A stretch of 64,000 nucleotides of DNA from positions 396,572 through 460,571 of the forward strand of contig NZ_CP026004.1 of the NCBI RefSeq assembly GCF_003086895.1. Direction: 5' to 3'. The notes beneath the pieces were generated by a model. The model was not told the DNA's origin, searched no databases, and saw only the letters and a list, made by a program, of their open reading frames with translations. This DNA comes from Stenotrophomonas sp. ESTM1D_MKCIP4_1 (GTDB lineage: Bacteria; Pseudomonadota; Gammaproteobacteria; Xanthomonadales; Xanthomonadaceae). The first letter of the stretch is position 1. Every line of letters begins with the position of its first letter. The translations under genes and the position numbers were made by a program. Positions 25,948 to 33,685 of this stretch are shown piece after piece.

Positions 25948-27690
25948 CTACAACCGCAGGGTGGCGCGGGCCTTCAGCAGTTCGCGCAGTTCGTACTTGT
26001 CAGTATCGTCCAGGCCCTGCTGGCGCTGCTTTGCCAACAGCTCGTCCAGACGTTGCACCAGCAGTTGTTTCTCCAGCTGGGCCACCGCGTCATGCAGCTC
26101 CTGGGTCCACATCGCCTCGTCGCCGGGCAGGGTCTGCGCGGCCAGCGTATGCAGCGAGGCCTGCTCTTCGCGGCCGTCGAAATGTTCCAGCAGGGCGCCG
26201 GTGCTGATGTCCGGGCGCTGTTCGACCAGGCCCAGCAGCTCCAGCAGCAGTTCCACGCCGGGCAGGCGCAGGCCCTGGAAGTGGTGCTTGCCACCCAGGC
26301 TCATCGCCAGCGAGGGCTGCTGCAGCAGCACGGCAATAGCGCCGCGCACCAGGCTGCGCTTGGCGATGGGCTGGATCTGCCGGGCCGGTGCGCGCTGCGG
26401 CATCGGTGCGCGTGCGGCTGCGGCATTGCCACCACCGAGGCCGGTCAGCTGCGCCAGCTGCTGCTTCATCAGGTCGCCGAAGGCGCCATCGGGAATCTGC
26501 GCCAGCATCGGCTTGGCCCGCTCGGCCAGGCGCGCCTTGCCGTCCAGCGTGCCGAGGTTGATCTCGCGGGTCAGTTCATCGAAGAAGAACTGCGACAGCG
26601 GCGTGGCCTGCTTCAGGCGGTCGTTGAAGACCTCCGCGCCTTCCTTGCGCACGATGGTGTCCGGGTCTTCGCCATCGGGCAGGAACAGGAAGAAGGCCTG
26701 GCGGCCGTCCTTCATGCGCGGCAGCACCGATTCCAGCGCCTTCCAGCCGGCACGGCGGCCGGCGGCGTCGCCGTCGAAGCAGAAGAACACGTCCGGCGCA
26801 TTGCGGAACAGCAGCTCGGCATGGTCCGGCGTGGTGGCCGTCCCCAGCGTGGCCACCGCTTGGGTGACCCCGAACTGGAACAGCGAGACCACGTCCATGT
26901 AGCCCTCGACCACGATGAGGCGCTCGATCTTCTGGTTGGCCTGGCGCACCTGCCACAGGCCGTACAGTTCGCGGCCCTTGTGGAAGAGCGCGGTTTCCGG
27001 CGAATTGAGGTACTTGGGGCCGTCGTCCTTCTCGAACACGCGGCCGCCGAAGGCGATGACACGGCCACGACGGTCGAAGATCGGGAACATCACCCGGTCG
27101 CGGAACTTGTCGTAGACGTGGCCGCGGTCGTTCTTGGAGAACAGGCCGGCGCGGTCGAGCAGCTTCATGCGCCGCTCGTCCTTGCCCAGCGCATCGCGCA
27201 GGCCGCTGTAGCCATCGGGCGCGTAACCGATCTGGAAGCGCGCGCGGTTTTCCTCGTCCACGCCGCGGCCGTCCAGGTAGGTGCGGGCCTTCTCGCTGCC
27301 TTCCAGATTCTTCTGGAAGAACTTCGTTGCTGCATCCAGCGCCGAGTACAGCTCGCGGCTGTCGTCCTGCTGCTGGGCGTTGCGCGGGTTCTCGCTGCGC
27401 GGCACTTCCATGCCGGCGCGCTTGGCCAGTTCATCCACCGCATCGAGGAATTCGAGGCGGTCGTAGTTCATCAGGAAGCTGATGGCGGTGCCGTGCGCGC
27501 CGCAGCCGAAGCAGTGATAGAACTGCTTGGTGGGCGAGACCGTGAACGAGGCCGAGCGCTCGTCATGGAACGGGCAACGCGCGGCATATTCCTTGCCCTG
27601 TCGCTTCAGCGGCACGCGGCTGCCCACCACCTCGACGATGTCGGAGCGGGCCAGCAGGTCGTCGATGAAAGCGTCGGGGATACGGGCCAT
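25948..27690 (-). CDS. dnaG: DNA primase
   Basis: 580 aa. The N-terminal CHC2 zinc-binding domain has Cys39, His42, Cys60, Cys63 (CPFHDE and HCFGCG). The central RNA polymerase/Toprim domain has VVEGYMDVVSLFQFG and FCFDGDAAGRRA. The C-terminal ~140 residues form the DnaB-binding domain. It makes RNA primers at the replication fork. The start at 27690 gives the family N-terminus MARIPDAFIDDLLARSDIV; the longer frame upstream overlaps yihY and is not coding. Confidence 0.97.
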   Translation of the reverse strand: MARIPDAFIDDLLARSDIVEVVGSRVPLKRQGKEYAARCPFHDERSASFTVSPTKQFYHCFGCGAHGTAISFLMNYDRLEFLDAVDELAKRAGMEVPRSENPRNAQQQDDSRELYSALDAATKFFQKNLEGSEKARTYLDGRGVDEENRARFQIGYAPDGYSGLRDALGKDERRMKLLDRAGLFSKNDRGHVYDKFRDRVMFPIFDRRGRVIAFGGRVFEKDDGPKYLNSPETALFHKGRELYGLWQVRQANQKIERLIVVEGYMDVVSLFQFGVTQAVATLGTATTPDHAELLFRNAPDVFFCFDGDAAGRRAGWKALESVLPRMKDGRQAFFLFLPDGEDPDTIVRKEGAEVFNDRLKQATPLSQFFFDELTREINLGTLDGKARLAERAKPMLAQIPDGAFGDLMKQQLAQLTGLGGGNAAAARAPMPQRAPARQIQPIAKRSLVRGAIAVLLQQPSLAMSLGGKHHFQGLRLPGVELLLELLGLVEQRPDISTGALLEHFDGREEQASLHTLAAQTLPGDEAMWTQELHDAVAQLEKQLLVQRLDELLAKQRQQGLDDTDKYELRELLKARATLRL

Positions 27691-27751
27691 GGGCAACAGG
27701 GCAGGGGCGCGGCCAGTGGCCACGCGAGGCGGAACGATCAGTCCGCTTAGT

Positions 27752-28672
27752 TTACTCCCTGGCGGGGACCGGACCGGCCTCTGCCGGGTCGATGCCTGCT
27801 GCGGCCAGATGGGTGCGTGCACGCAGGCGCTCGTCGATCACGGCGGTCATCAGCGCACCGACGAAGAACACCACGGTGGCGTAGTAGATCCACACCAGCG
27901 AGATGACCAGCGCGCCCATCGAGCCGTATGCGCTGCCGGGGGCAACGGTGGCGATGTAGACGCCGATGCCATAGCGGCCCAGTGCGAACAGCGCCGAGGT
28001 AATGACGCCGCCGATGAAGGCCTGGCGCCACGCCACGCGGCGGTCCGGCAGGTAGTGGTACATGAAAGCGAAGCCGACCGCGTACAGCAGCAGGCTGGTG
28101 AGATAGCCGATGGCCGGCAGGATGGACGGCAGCTGGGCGAAGGCCACCTGCAGCATGGTGGTGGCGGTCATCGACAGGATGAGCAGGAAACCCAGTGCCA
28201 GCACCACGCCGAAGGAGAACACGCGCTTGCGCAGCCAGGCTTTGATGCCGTCCAGGCGCTCGCCACTGGTGCGGAAGATGAGGTTCAGGGCGTTCTGCAG
28301 CTGGGCGAACACTGCGGTGGCACCGATGAACAGCAGCAGGGTGCTCCACAGCCCGGCCAGCGAACCGACGTCGGGCTGGTTGTCGGCATTCTTCAGCACG
28401 GTTTCGGCCACCGTGGCCGCACTGCTGCCAGCGGCGGCGCTGATCTGTTCGACCAGGGCCTGCTGTGCGGGGGGATACAGCGAGGCGGTCAGCCACAGCA
28501 GCAGCACCAGCAGCGGTGCCATCGAGAGCAGGGCGTAGAAGGAGACCGAGGCGGCCTGGGTAAGCACGTCGATCTCGACGAAGCGCTTGCCGACGGCCAT
28601 CGGGAAGCTGTCCTGCAGGCGCTGGACGTATTTGCGTAGATTCACGGGGACAGGGGACGCGGGTTCAACCAT
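27752..28672 (-). CDS. yihY: YihY/UPF0761 family inner-membrane protein
   Basis: 306 aa, six helices. Segments AASVSFYALLSMAPLLVLLL, GATAVFAQLQNALNLIF and GSAYGSMGALVISLVWIYYA are typical of the YihY/BrkB family. The family was once called ribonuclease BN in error, and its function remains unclear. It lies between yqeY and dnaG, an insertion into the usual rpsU-dnaG neighbourhood. A GGGGTC-family hairpin sits upstream. Confidence 0.92.
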   Translation of the reverse strand: MVEPASPVPVNLRKYVQRLQDSFPMAVGKRFVEIDVLTQAASVSFYALLSMAPLLVLLLWLTASLYPPAQQALVEQISAAAGSSAATVAETVLKNADNQPDVGSLAGLWSTLLLFIGATAVFAQLQNALNLIFRTSGERLDGIKAWLRKRVFSFGVVLALGFLLILSMTATTMLQVAFAQLPSILPAIGYLTSLLLYAVGFAFMYHYLPDRRVAWRQAFIGGVITSALFALGRYGIGVYIATVAPGSAYGSMGALVISLVWIYYATVVFFVGALMTAVIDERLRARTHLAAAGIDPAEAGPVPARE

Positions 28673-28716
28673 GGGCCTGTTGTAGCAGCCGAGGGTCGAA
28701 GGCGTGGTGAAACGAT

Positions 28717-28757
28717 GGGGTCGGATCCCTTTCGCGTGGCGAAAGGGATCCGACCCC
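28717..28757. repeat. GGGGTC-hairpin family, copy 2 (perfect)
   Basis: A perfect 19 bp inverted repeat, GGGGTCGGATCCCTTTCGC, with a 3 nt loop, lies between yihY and yqeY. It has no T tract, so it does not look like a terminator. Confidence 0.88.
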
Positions 28758-28767
28758 GCGTGCTGGC

Positions 28768-29211
28768 TTACGACAGCTGCTGCTTGACCAGCTTGGACAC
28801 CAGGCCCATGTCGGCCTGGCCGGCCAGCTTGGGCTTCAGGGCGCCCATCAGCTTGCCCATGTCGGCCGGGCCGGTGGCGCCGGTCTCGGCGATGGCGGCC
28901 TGGATGGCGGCCACGATCTCGGCCTCGCCCATCTTCGCCGGCAGGTAGGCTTCGATCACCACGATCTCGGCGCGCTCGATCTCGGCCAGGTCTTCACGGT
29001 TGGCCGCTTCGTACTGGCTGACCGAGTCCTTGCGCTGCTTGACCATCTTGTCCAGCACGGCGATGACGGCGGTGTCATCCAGCTCGACACGCTCGTCCAC
29101 TTCCTTCTGCTTGATGGCGGCATTGATCAGGCGGATCACGCCCAGCTTGTGCTTCTCGCCCGCCTTCATGGCGGCCTTCATGTCGTCGGTGAGCTGCTGC
29201 TTCATGCTCAT
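28768..29211 (-). CDS. yqeY: GatB/YqeY domain protein
   Basis: 147 aa, all helical. It contains LTDDMKAAMKAGEKHKLGVI, YLPAKMGEAEI and GKLMGALKPKLAGQADMGLV, as in the YqeY family, a stand-alone version of the tRNA-binding tail of GatB. A role in tRNA-dependent amidation or tRNA binding is presumed. It lies between rpsU and dnaG, a common arrangement in gammaproteobacteria. Confidence 0.94.
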   Translation of the reverse strand: MSMKQQLTDDMKAAMKAGEKHKLGVIRLINAAIKQKEVDERVELDDTAVIAVLDKMVKQRKDSVSQYEAANREDLAEIERAEIVVIEAYLPAKMGEAEIVAAIQAAIAETGATGPADMGKLMGALKPKLAGQADMGLVSKLVKQQLS

Positions 29212-29265
29212 GAGGAACCTCGGGGTGGTGGTGGGGCAGGGGCGGATGCCCGAACCCGGAAACGC

Positions 29266-29297
29266 AAAAAGCCGGCGACGCTTGCGCGTGCCGGCTT
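29266..29297 (-). terminator. Terminator after rpsU
   Basis: On the minus strand, AAGCCGGCACGCG pairs with CGTCGCCGGCTT and a CTTTTTG tract follows. It would separate the abundant rpsU message from yqeY-yihY-dnaG. Confidence 0.75.
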
Positions 29298-29344
29298 CGG
29301 CTCCACTGCGACAGGCAAGCCCGTCGCAATGAAGATGCGTCCGA

Positions 29345-29560
29345 TCAGTACAGGCGCTGACGCTTGGTGACGTCGCGCGACGAGCGGCGCAGCTGACGCT
29401 TCACAGCAGCGGCGGCCTTGCGCTTGCGCTCCTGGGTCGGCTTTTCGTAGAACTCGCGCTTGCGGGTTTCGGCCAGCACACCGGCCTTTTCGCAAGTGCG
29501 CTTGAAGCGGCGAAGAGCAAACTCGAAGGGCTCGTTCTCGCGGACTTTGACGCTGGGCAT
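29345..29560 (-). CDS. rpsU: 30S ribosomal protein S21
   Basis: 71 aa: [20 protein letters not shown], then [20 protein letters not shown], and a basic C-terminus. The sequence matches bS21 along its full length. bS21 is needed for translation initiation on ordinary leaders. The gene is divergent from tsaD, as in most gammaproteobacteria. Confidence 0.98.
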
Positions 29561-29608
29561 GGAATCTCCGGGACACAGTAGAACCGGGTCACGCCCGGCG
29601 AGCCGCAC

Positions 29609-29636
29609 ATTATAGCGGCGAATCAACAAACTGCAA
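29609..29636 (-). promoter_or_regulatory. Sigma70 promoter for rpsU
   Basis: On the minus strand, TTGCAG, a 16 nt spacer and a perfect TATAAT lie about 50 nt upstream of rpsU. Confidence 0.75.
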
Positions 29637-29712
29637 GCGTCCAACCCTGAATGCGGGCCGGGGATCGAAAGCAGAGAGATCTGCACGTCCCCCGAGGGGG
29701 CGGCAGGGGCGT

Positions 29713-29718
29713 CATAAT
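29713..29718 (+). promoter_or_regulatory. -10-like hexamer for leaderless tsaD
   Basis: CATAAT ends 7 nt before the tsaD ATG, with no ribosome binding site between them. Confidence 0.5.
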
Positions 29719-29725
29719 AGCAGGC

Positions 29726-30751
29726 ATGCGAGTCCTTGGCATCGAATCTTCCTGTGATGAGACCGGCGTGGCGGTGTATGACACCGACCTGGCCGGCAGC
29801 GCGGCCCTGCGCGCCCATGCGGTCTACAGCCAGATCGCCCTGCACGCCGAGTACGGCGGTGTAGTGCCTGAGCTGGCCAGCCGCGACCACGTCCGCAAGC
29901 TGCTGCCGCTGGTGCGCCAGACCCTGGCCGAGGCGGGCCTGGGCGTCGGTGACATCGACGGGGTGGCCTATACGGCCGGCCCCGGCCTGGTCGGCGCCCT
30001 GCTGGTGGGCGCGGGCGTGGCCCGGTCGCTGGCCTGGGCGCTGGAGGTGCCGGCGGTGGGTGTACACCATATGGAAGGCCACCTGCTGGCGCCGTTGATG
30101 GAAGACGACCCGCCGGAGGCCCCGTTCGTGGCCCTGCTGGTGTCCGGCGGCCATACCCAGCTGGTGGCGGTGGACGCCATCGGCCAGTACCGCCTGCTGG
30201 GCGAGACCCTGGATGATGCGGCCGGCGAGGCCTTCGACAAGACCGCCAAGCTGATGGGCCTGCCGTACCCGGGTGGCCCGCAGCTGGCCAAGCTGGCCGA
30301 ACAGGGCACGCCGGGCGCCTACCGCTTCGCGCGGCCGATGACCGACCGGCCGGGGCTGGATTTCAGCTTCTCCGGCCTGAAGACCCAGGTCCTGATGGCC
30401 TGGCGCGACAGCGACCAGAGCGAGCAGACCCGCGCCGACATCGCCCGCGGCTTTGAAGATGCGGTGGTGGAAACCTTGTCCATCAAGTGTGAGCGCGCGC
30501 TGGAAGCGGCGGGCACCAATGTGATCGTGGTGGCGGGAGGCGTGGGTGCGAACACGCGCCTGCGCGCCCGTCTGCAGCAGATGGCCGAACGCCTGGGCGG
30601 CCGGGCCTGCTTCCCGCGTCCGTCGCTGTGTACCGACAACGGCGCGATGATCGCCTTTGCCGGCGCGCTGCGCCTCCAGGCCGGCCAGCACAATCCGCCG
30701 AAGGTGGAAGTGACCCCGCGCTGGGACATGGCGACGTTGCCGGCGGTCTGA
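29726..30751 (+). CDS. tsaD: tRNA N6-threonylcarbamoyladenosine transferase subunit TsaD
   Basis: 341 aa of the ASKHA/Kae1 fold. Starts [19 protein letters not shown]; metal-binding histidines lie in [22 protein letters not shown] and the C-terminal [12 protein letters not shown] are present. It transfers threonylcarbamoyl to A37 of ANN-decoding tRNAs. Divergent from rpsU. Its usual partner folB is separated from it here by SMAG units and a broken Abi-family gene. Confidence 0.98.
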
Positions 30752-30761
30752 ACGCCTGGTT

Positions 30762-30823
30762 GTAGAGCCGAGCCATGCTCGGCTGCTCTCCGCGTTTTGG
30801 TAGAGCCGGGCCATGCCCGACGG
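30762..30823 (+). repeat. Two SMAG units after tsaD
   Basis: Direct GTAG heads at 30762 and 30800 carry stems GCCGAGC/GCTCGGC and GCCGGGC/GCCCGAC. Confidence 0.85.
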
Positions 30824-30828
30824 ACGAG

Positions 30829-31483
30829 TTACGGACGCCCTGCCAATGGCGACGCCGCCAGTACGGTCGTCGCCCGCTCATGGCGCTGCAGCCACCCCAG
30901 GGTGTGCGGGCAGCGCGCATGGATCAGCCGCCCGATCGCGGCCAGATCGGCACCAAGATCGCGTTCCAGGAGGGGTTCGTGGTGCGCAATGCGGTTGCGC
31001 AGGTGGCGGATACGGTCGAGGTCGGCATTGGATGGTGGTACGGATGATGCCGACCGTGTTCTTTGGAGCGTTGGGCAGAGCTATCTTCAGCCCCCTCGCC
31101 CAGATGGGCCCCTCAAAGCGCCGTGTAAACAATTGCTGCCAGAACGCAAACCTGAGACTGGCGATGATCTCCGGAGTGTTCATGGGCTGGCTTGATCGAT
31201 CAAGTAGATCCTGCAGCCCCGACAGCGCGCCATCGGCAGGCATCCGCTGCAGCAGTGCTGGGTGCCAAGGCCAGCGGGGACCGTAGGCATGTGCCAAGGC
31301 AGCGGCGACCGCGTTTCGGATCACGATCTCGCAGACGTGTAGCGGCGAAAGCAGCGCGCCGCACATCTGCATGTTCCAGACGTAGAGCGCAGCGGCATCC
31401 AGAGAATGCCGGTGTGCAATACGTTTGTAGGTCGCCCAGCGGAGCCGGGAGAGTGCTGCCTGCAGAATCCGTTGCTCTTTCAT
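30829..31483 (-). pseudogene. Abi-family (AbiD/AbiF-like, HEPN) protein, frameshifted
   Basis: The N-terminal frame (ATG at 31483, or TTG at 31510) encodes MKEQRILQAALSRLRWATYK, NMQMCGALLSPLHVCEIVIR and SLRFAFWQQLFTRRFEGPIW, typical of Abi_2-like proteins. Around 31040 the reading must shift by one base to continue. The other minus frame then gives NADLDRIRHLRNRIAHHEP and a sensible C-terminus that stops at 30829. RNRIAHH (codons at 30979-30998) is the R-N-x-x-x-H site of HEPN RNases. Read without the shift, the catalytic motif is lost. Either this is a pseudogene (one extra base or two missing), a sequencing error or a recoding site. Homologues act in phage abortive infection. Confidence 0.75.
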
Positions 31484-31841
31484 TTGAGGAAGAACCGCAT
31501 GGTGGATCAACAGCTTGCGCCGCGCGCTGAGCCGGTGATATCAGGTAAATCCATACGGTGGGACAGCGCAATTCTCACGGGCATTCGGAGTTCTCCTGAT
31601 CTGTCGCGAATGCCTCTGGACTACGCGAAGTCGGTTCTTCATCATTTGCAACGTGTGCTTCGGGACTCGCGGCTGGTTTCCAGCTCCCCCCGAGGACGTT
31701 GAGAGGTACCAAAGGGCCCCGCTAGCAGGGCCCTTTGTTTTTCCGCCCCACCCGCGCGCCGCGCCCATGCCATTGCCCGTTCCGGGCAGGCTCACTGCCG
31801 TGCCGTTACCATGGTCGCCTGATTTCAGGCTGGTAACCGCA
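31484..31841. other. Intergenic stretch with an orphan terminator
   Basis: No recognised gene. A 67-codon open frame (31499-31702, +) has no family resemblance, and it opens inside the 5' end of the Abi fragment. It is followed by a strong + strand terminator at 31711-31742. It could be a remnant, a small RNA or a small protein. I found no tRNA cloverleaf here. Confidence 0.4.
31711..31742 (+). terminator. Orphan intrinsic terminator
   Basis: The stem AAAGGGCCC/GGGCCCTTT with loop CGCTAGCA is followed by a T tract. No annotated + strand gene ends just upstream. Confidence 0.85.
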
Positions 31842-32195
31842 ATGGACAAGGTTTTCATCGAAGGGCTGACGATCGACGCCCTGATCGGCATCTACGACTG
31901 GGAACGGCGGATCCGGCAGGACCTGGTGTTCGACCTGGAAATGGGCTTCGACAACCGTCGCCCTGCAGCATCCGACGACATTTCCCACACCCTGAACTAC
32001 AAGGCGGTGAGCAAGCGCCTGGAACAGTTCGTGCGCGAATCGGAGTTCGGTCTGGTCGAGACCCTGGCCGAGCGCTGCGCGCAGATCGTGCTGGACGAGT
32101 TCGACGTGAAGTGGCTGCGCCTGAAGCTGAGCAAGCCCGGCGCCGTGCGCGGCGCGCGCGCAGTGGGCGTGATCATCGAACGCTCGCGCGACTGA
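31842..32195 (+). CDS. folB: Dihydroneopterin aldolase
   Basis: 117 aa: MDKVFIEGLTIDALIGIYDW, NYKAVSKRLEQFVRESEFGL with the conserved Glu/Tyr and LKLSKPGAVRGARAVGVII (the catalytic Lys). It converts dihydroneopterin to 6-hydroxymethyl-dihydropterin in folate synthesis. The family length is 115-125 aa. No clear ribosome site lies before the ATG. Confidence 0.95.
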   Translation: MDKVFIEGLTIDALIGIYDWERRIRQDLVFDLEMGFDNRRPAASDDISHTLNYKAVSKRLEQFVRESEFGLVETLAERCAQIVLDEFDVKWLRLKLSKPGAVRGARAVGVIIERSRD

Positions 32196-32200
32196 CACCC

Positions 32201-32246
32201 CGGCCGTCGGCCGGCAAACACGGTAGTGCCGGCCGCTGGCCGGCAA
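32201..32246. repeat. SMAG-type palindromes before the MscS gene
   Basis: A partial unit at 32201-32215 and a full unit with a GTAG head at 32223 carry GCCGGCCGCTGGCCGGC. Confidence 0.8.
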
Positions 32247-32275
32247 CCCAACACGACTGAAGAAGGAGCGAAAGG

Positions 32276-33547
32276 ATGGTGGATGCGGTGGTGGCGGTAC
32301 AGTGGCTGGAACAGCTGCAGATGACACTGGAACCCTATCCCGGCGCCTACCTGGCGTTGATGATCGCGGCGCTGCTGATCGCCGCCGGCCTGGCCAACTG
32401 GGTCACCAAGCGCATCCTGGTGCGCGGCCTGCGGCGCCTGCTGCAGCGCCTGCCGGGCGCCGAATCCGGGCGCGGCAGCCACCTGATGCGGGTGATCGCC
32501 CGCCTGTCCAACGTGGTACCCAGCCAGGTGATCGCCTCGGGCATCACCTTGATTCCCGACCTGCCGCCCAGCCTGGTCCACGTCATCACCAGGCTGTGCA
32601 TCGTGTGGGCGGTGCTGACCGTGTCGCTGGCGTTCTCGCATGCGCTGGACGCGGCCAACAGCCTGTACGAGCGCAAGCCCGATGCGCGCAACAAGCCGAT
32701 CAAGGGCTACCTGCAGGTGGTCAAGATCGTGGTGTTCGTGGCCGCCGGCCTGTCCATCGTCGCCACCTTGCTGGGAGTGAAGATCGGCCCGCTGGTGACC
32801 GGCCTCGGCGCGGCCACGGCGGTGCTGATGCTGATCTTCCAGGACACCATCCTGTCGCTGGTGGCCAGCGTGCAGATCAGCGGCGATGGCCGCGTGCGCA
32901 TCGGCGACTGGATCGAAATGCCCAGCCAGAACGCCGATGGCGATGTCATCGATATCGCTCTGCACACCGTCACCGTGCAGAACTTCGACAAGACCATCAC
33001 CACCATTCCCACCAAGAAGCTGGTGACCGAGTCGTTCAAGAACTGGCGGGGCATGCAGGAGGCCGGTGGCCGCCGCATCAAGCGCGCGCTGTACCTGGAC
33101 CAGCACAGCGTGGGCTTCCTGGACGCCGACGCCTTGCAGCGCCTGGGCCAGTTCGCCGTGCTGGGTGACTACCTGCGCGAGAAGACGCAGGAACTGGACC
33201 AGTGGAACGGCCGCCTGCGCGAGCAGGGCGTGTCTGACGTGAACAGCCGCCGGGTGACCAACCTGGGCACCTTCCGGGCCTATGTGGAGCGCTACCTCCG
33301 CAACCATCCGGGCATCCATACCGACATGACCCTGCTGGTACGGCAGATGCAGCCCACCACCGAGGGCCTGCCGCTGGAGATCTACTGCTTCACCCGCAGC
33401 ACGGCCTGGGCGGTCTATGAAGGGGTGCAGTCGGACATCTTCGACCATCTGCTGGCGATCCTGCCGGTCTTTGGCCTGCGGGTATTCCAGGCGTCCAGCG
33501 ACGCGATGTTGATGGCGGGGCAGCGCTCGCTGGCCAGCTCGGAGTAA
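32276..33547 (+). CDS. MscS-family mechanosensitive channel, YbdG type
   Basis: 423 aa, about five helices. The pore-lining and beta-domain region reads GLGAATAVLMLIFQDTILSL, DWIEMPSQNADGDVIDIALH and TTIPTKKLVTESFKNWRG. A C-terminal domain carries a long insertion, as in YbdG/MscM-type miniconductance channels. It releases solutes when membrane tension rises. A good AAGGAG site precedes the ATG. Confidence 0.93.
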   Translation: MVDAVVAVQWLEQLQMTLEPYPGAYLALMIAALLIAAGLANWVTKRILVRGLRRLLQRLPGAESGRGSHLMRVIARLSNVVPSQVIASGITLIPDLPPSLVHVITRLCIVWAVLTVSLAFSHALDAANSLYERKPDARNKPIKGYLQVVKIVVFVAAGLSIVATLLGVKIGPLVTGLGAATAVLMLIFQDTILSLVASVQISGDGRVRIGDWIEMPSQNADGDVIDIALHTVTVQNFDKTITTIPTKKLVTESFKNWRGMQEAGGRRIKRALYLDQHSVGFLDADALQRLGQFAVLGDYLREKTQELDQWNGRLREQGVSDVNSRRVTNLGTFRAYVERYLRNHPGIHTDMTLLVRQMQPTTEGLPLEIYCFTRSTAWAVYEGVQSDIFDHLLAILPVFGLRVFQASSDAMLMAGQRSLASSE

Positions 33548-33659
33548 GCTCCATCCTCGCGTCCGCCCCCGTATGGACCGCCCGGACTGTGGGCGGGCGC
33601 ACGAAACTGAATGACGAAACCTCTCGCCAAATGGCTCGGGAACGCTAGAATGCCGGGCT

Positions 33660-33673
33660 TGTAAACGTTTTCA
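33660..33673. promoter_or_regulatory. LacI/GalR-type operator before the GH3 gene
   Basis: TGTAAACGTTTTCA has one mismatch from a perfect palindrome and a central CG, the consensus form of LacI-family operators. It ends 12 nt before the start codon. A TAGAAT hexamer at 33646-33651 lies just upstream, so a bound repressor would cover the transcription start. The repressor gene is not in this window. Confidence 0.75.
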
Positions 33674-33685
33674 TAAGGACCGCTG

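Noticed and set aside
31484..31841. tRNA or tmRNA before the terminator at 31711
   Set aside because: No cloverleaf, no TTCGAATC-type arm, no CCA end and no tag reading frame could be drawn.
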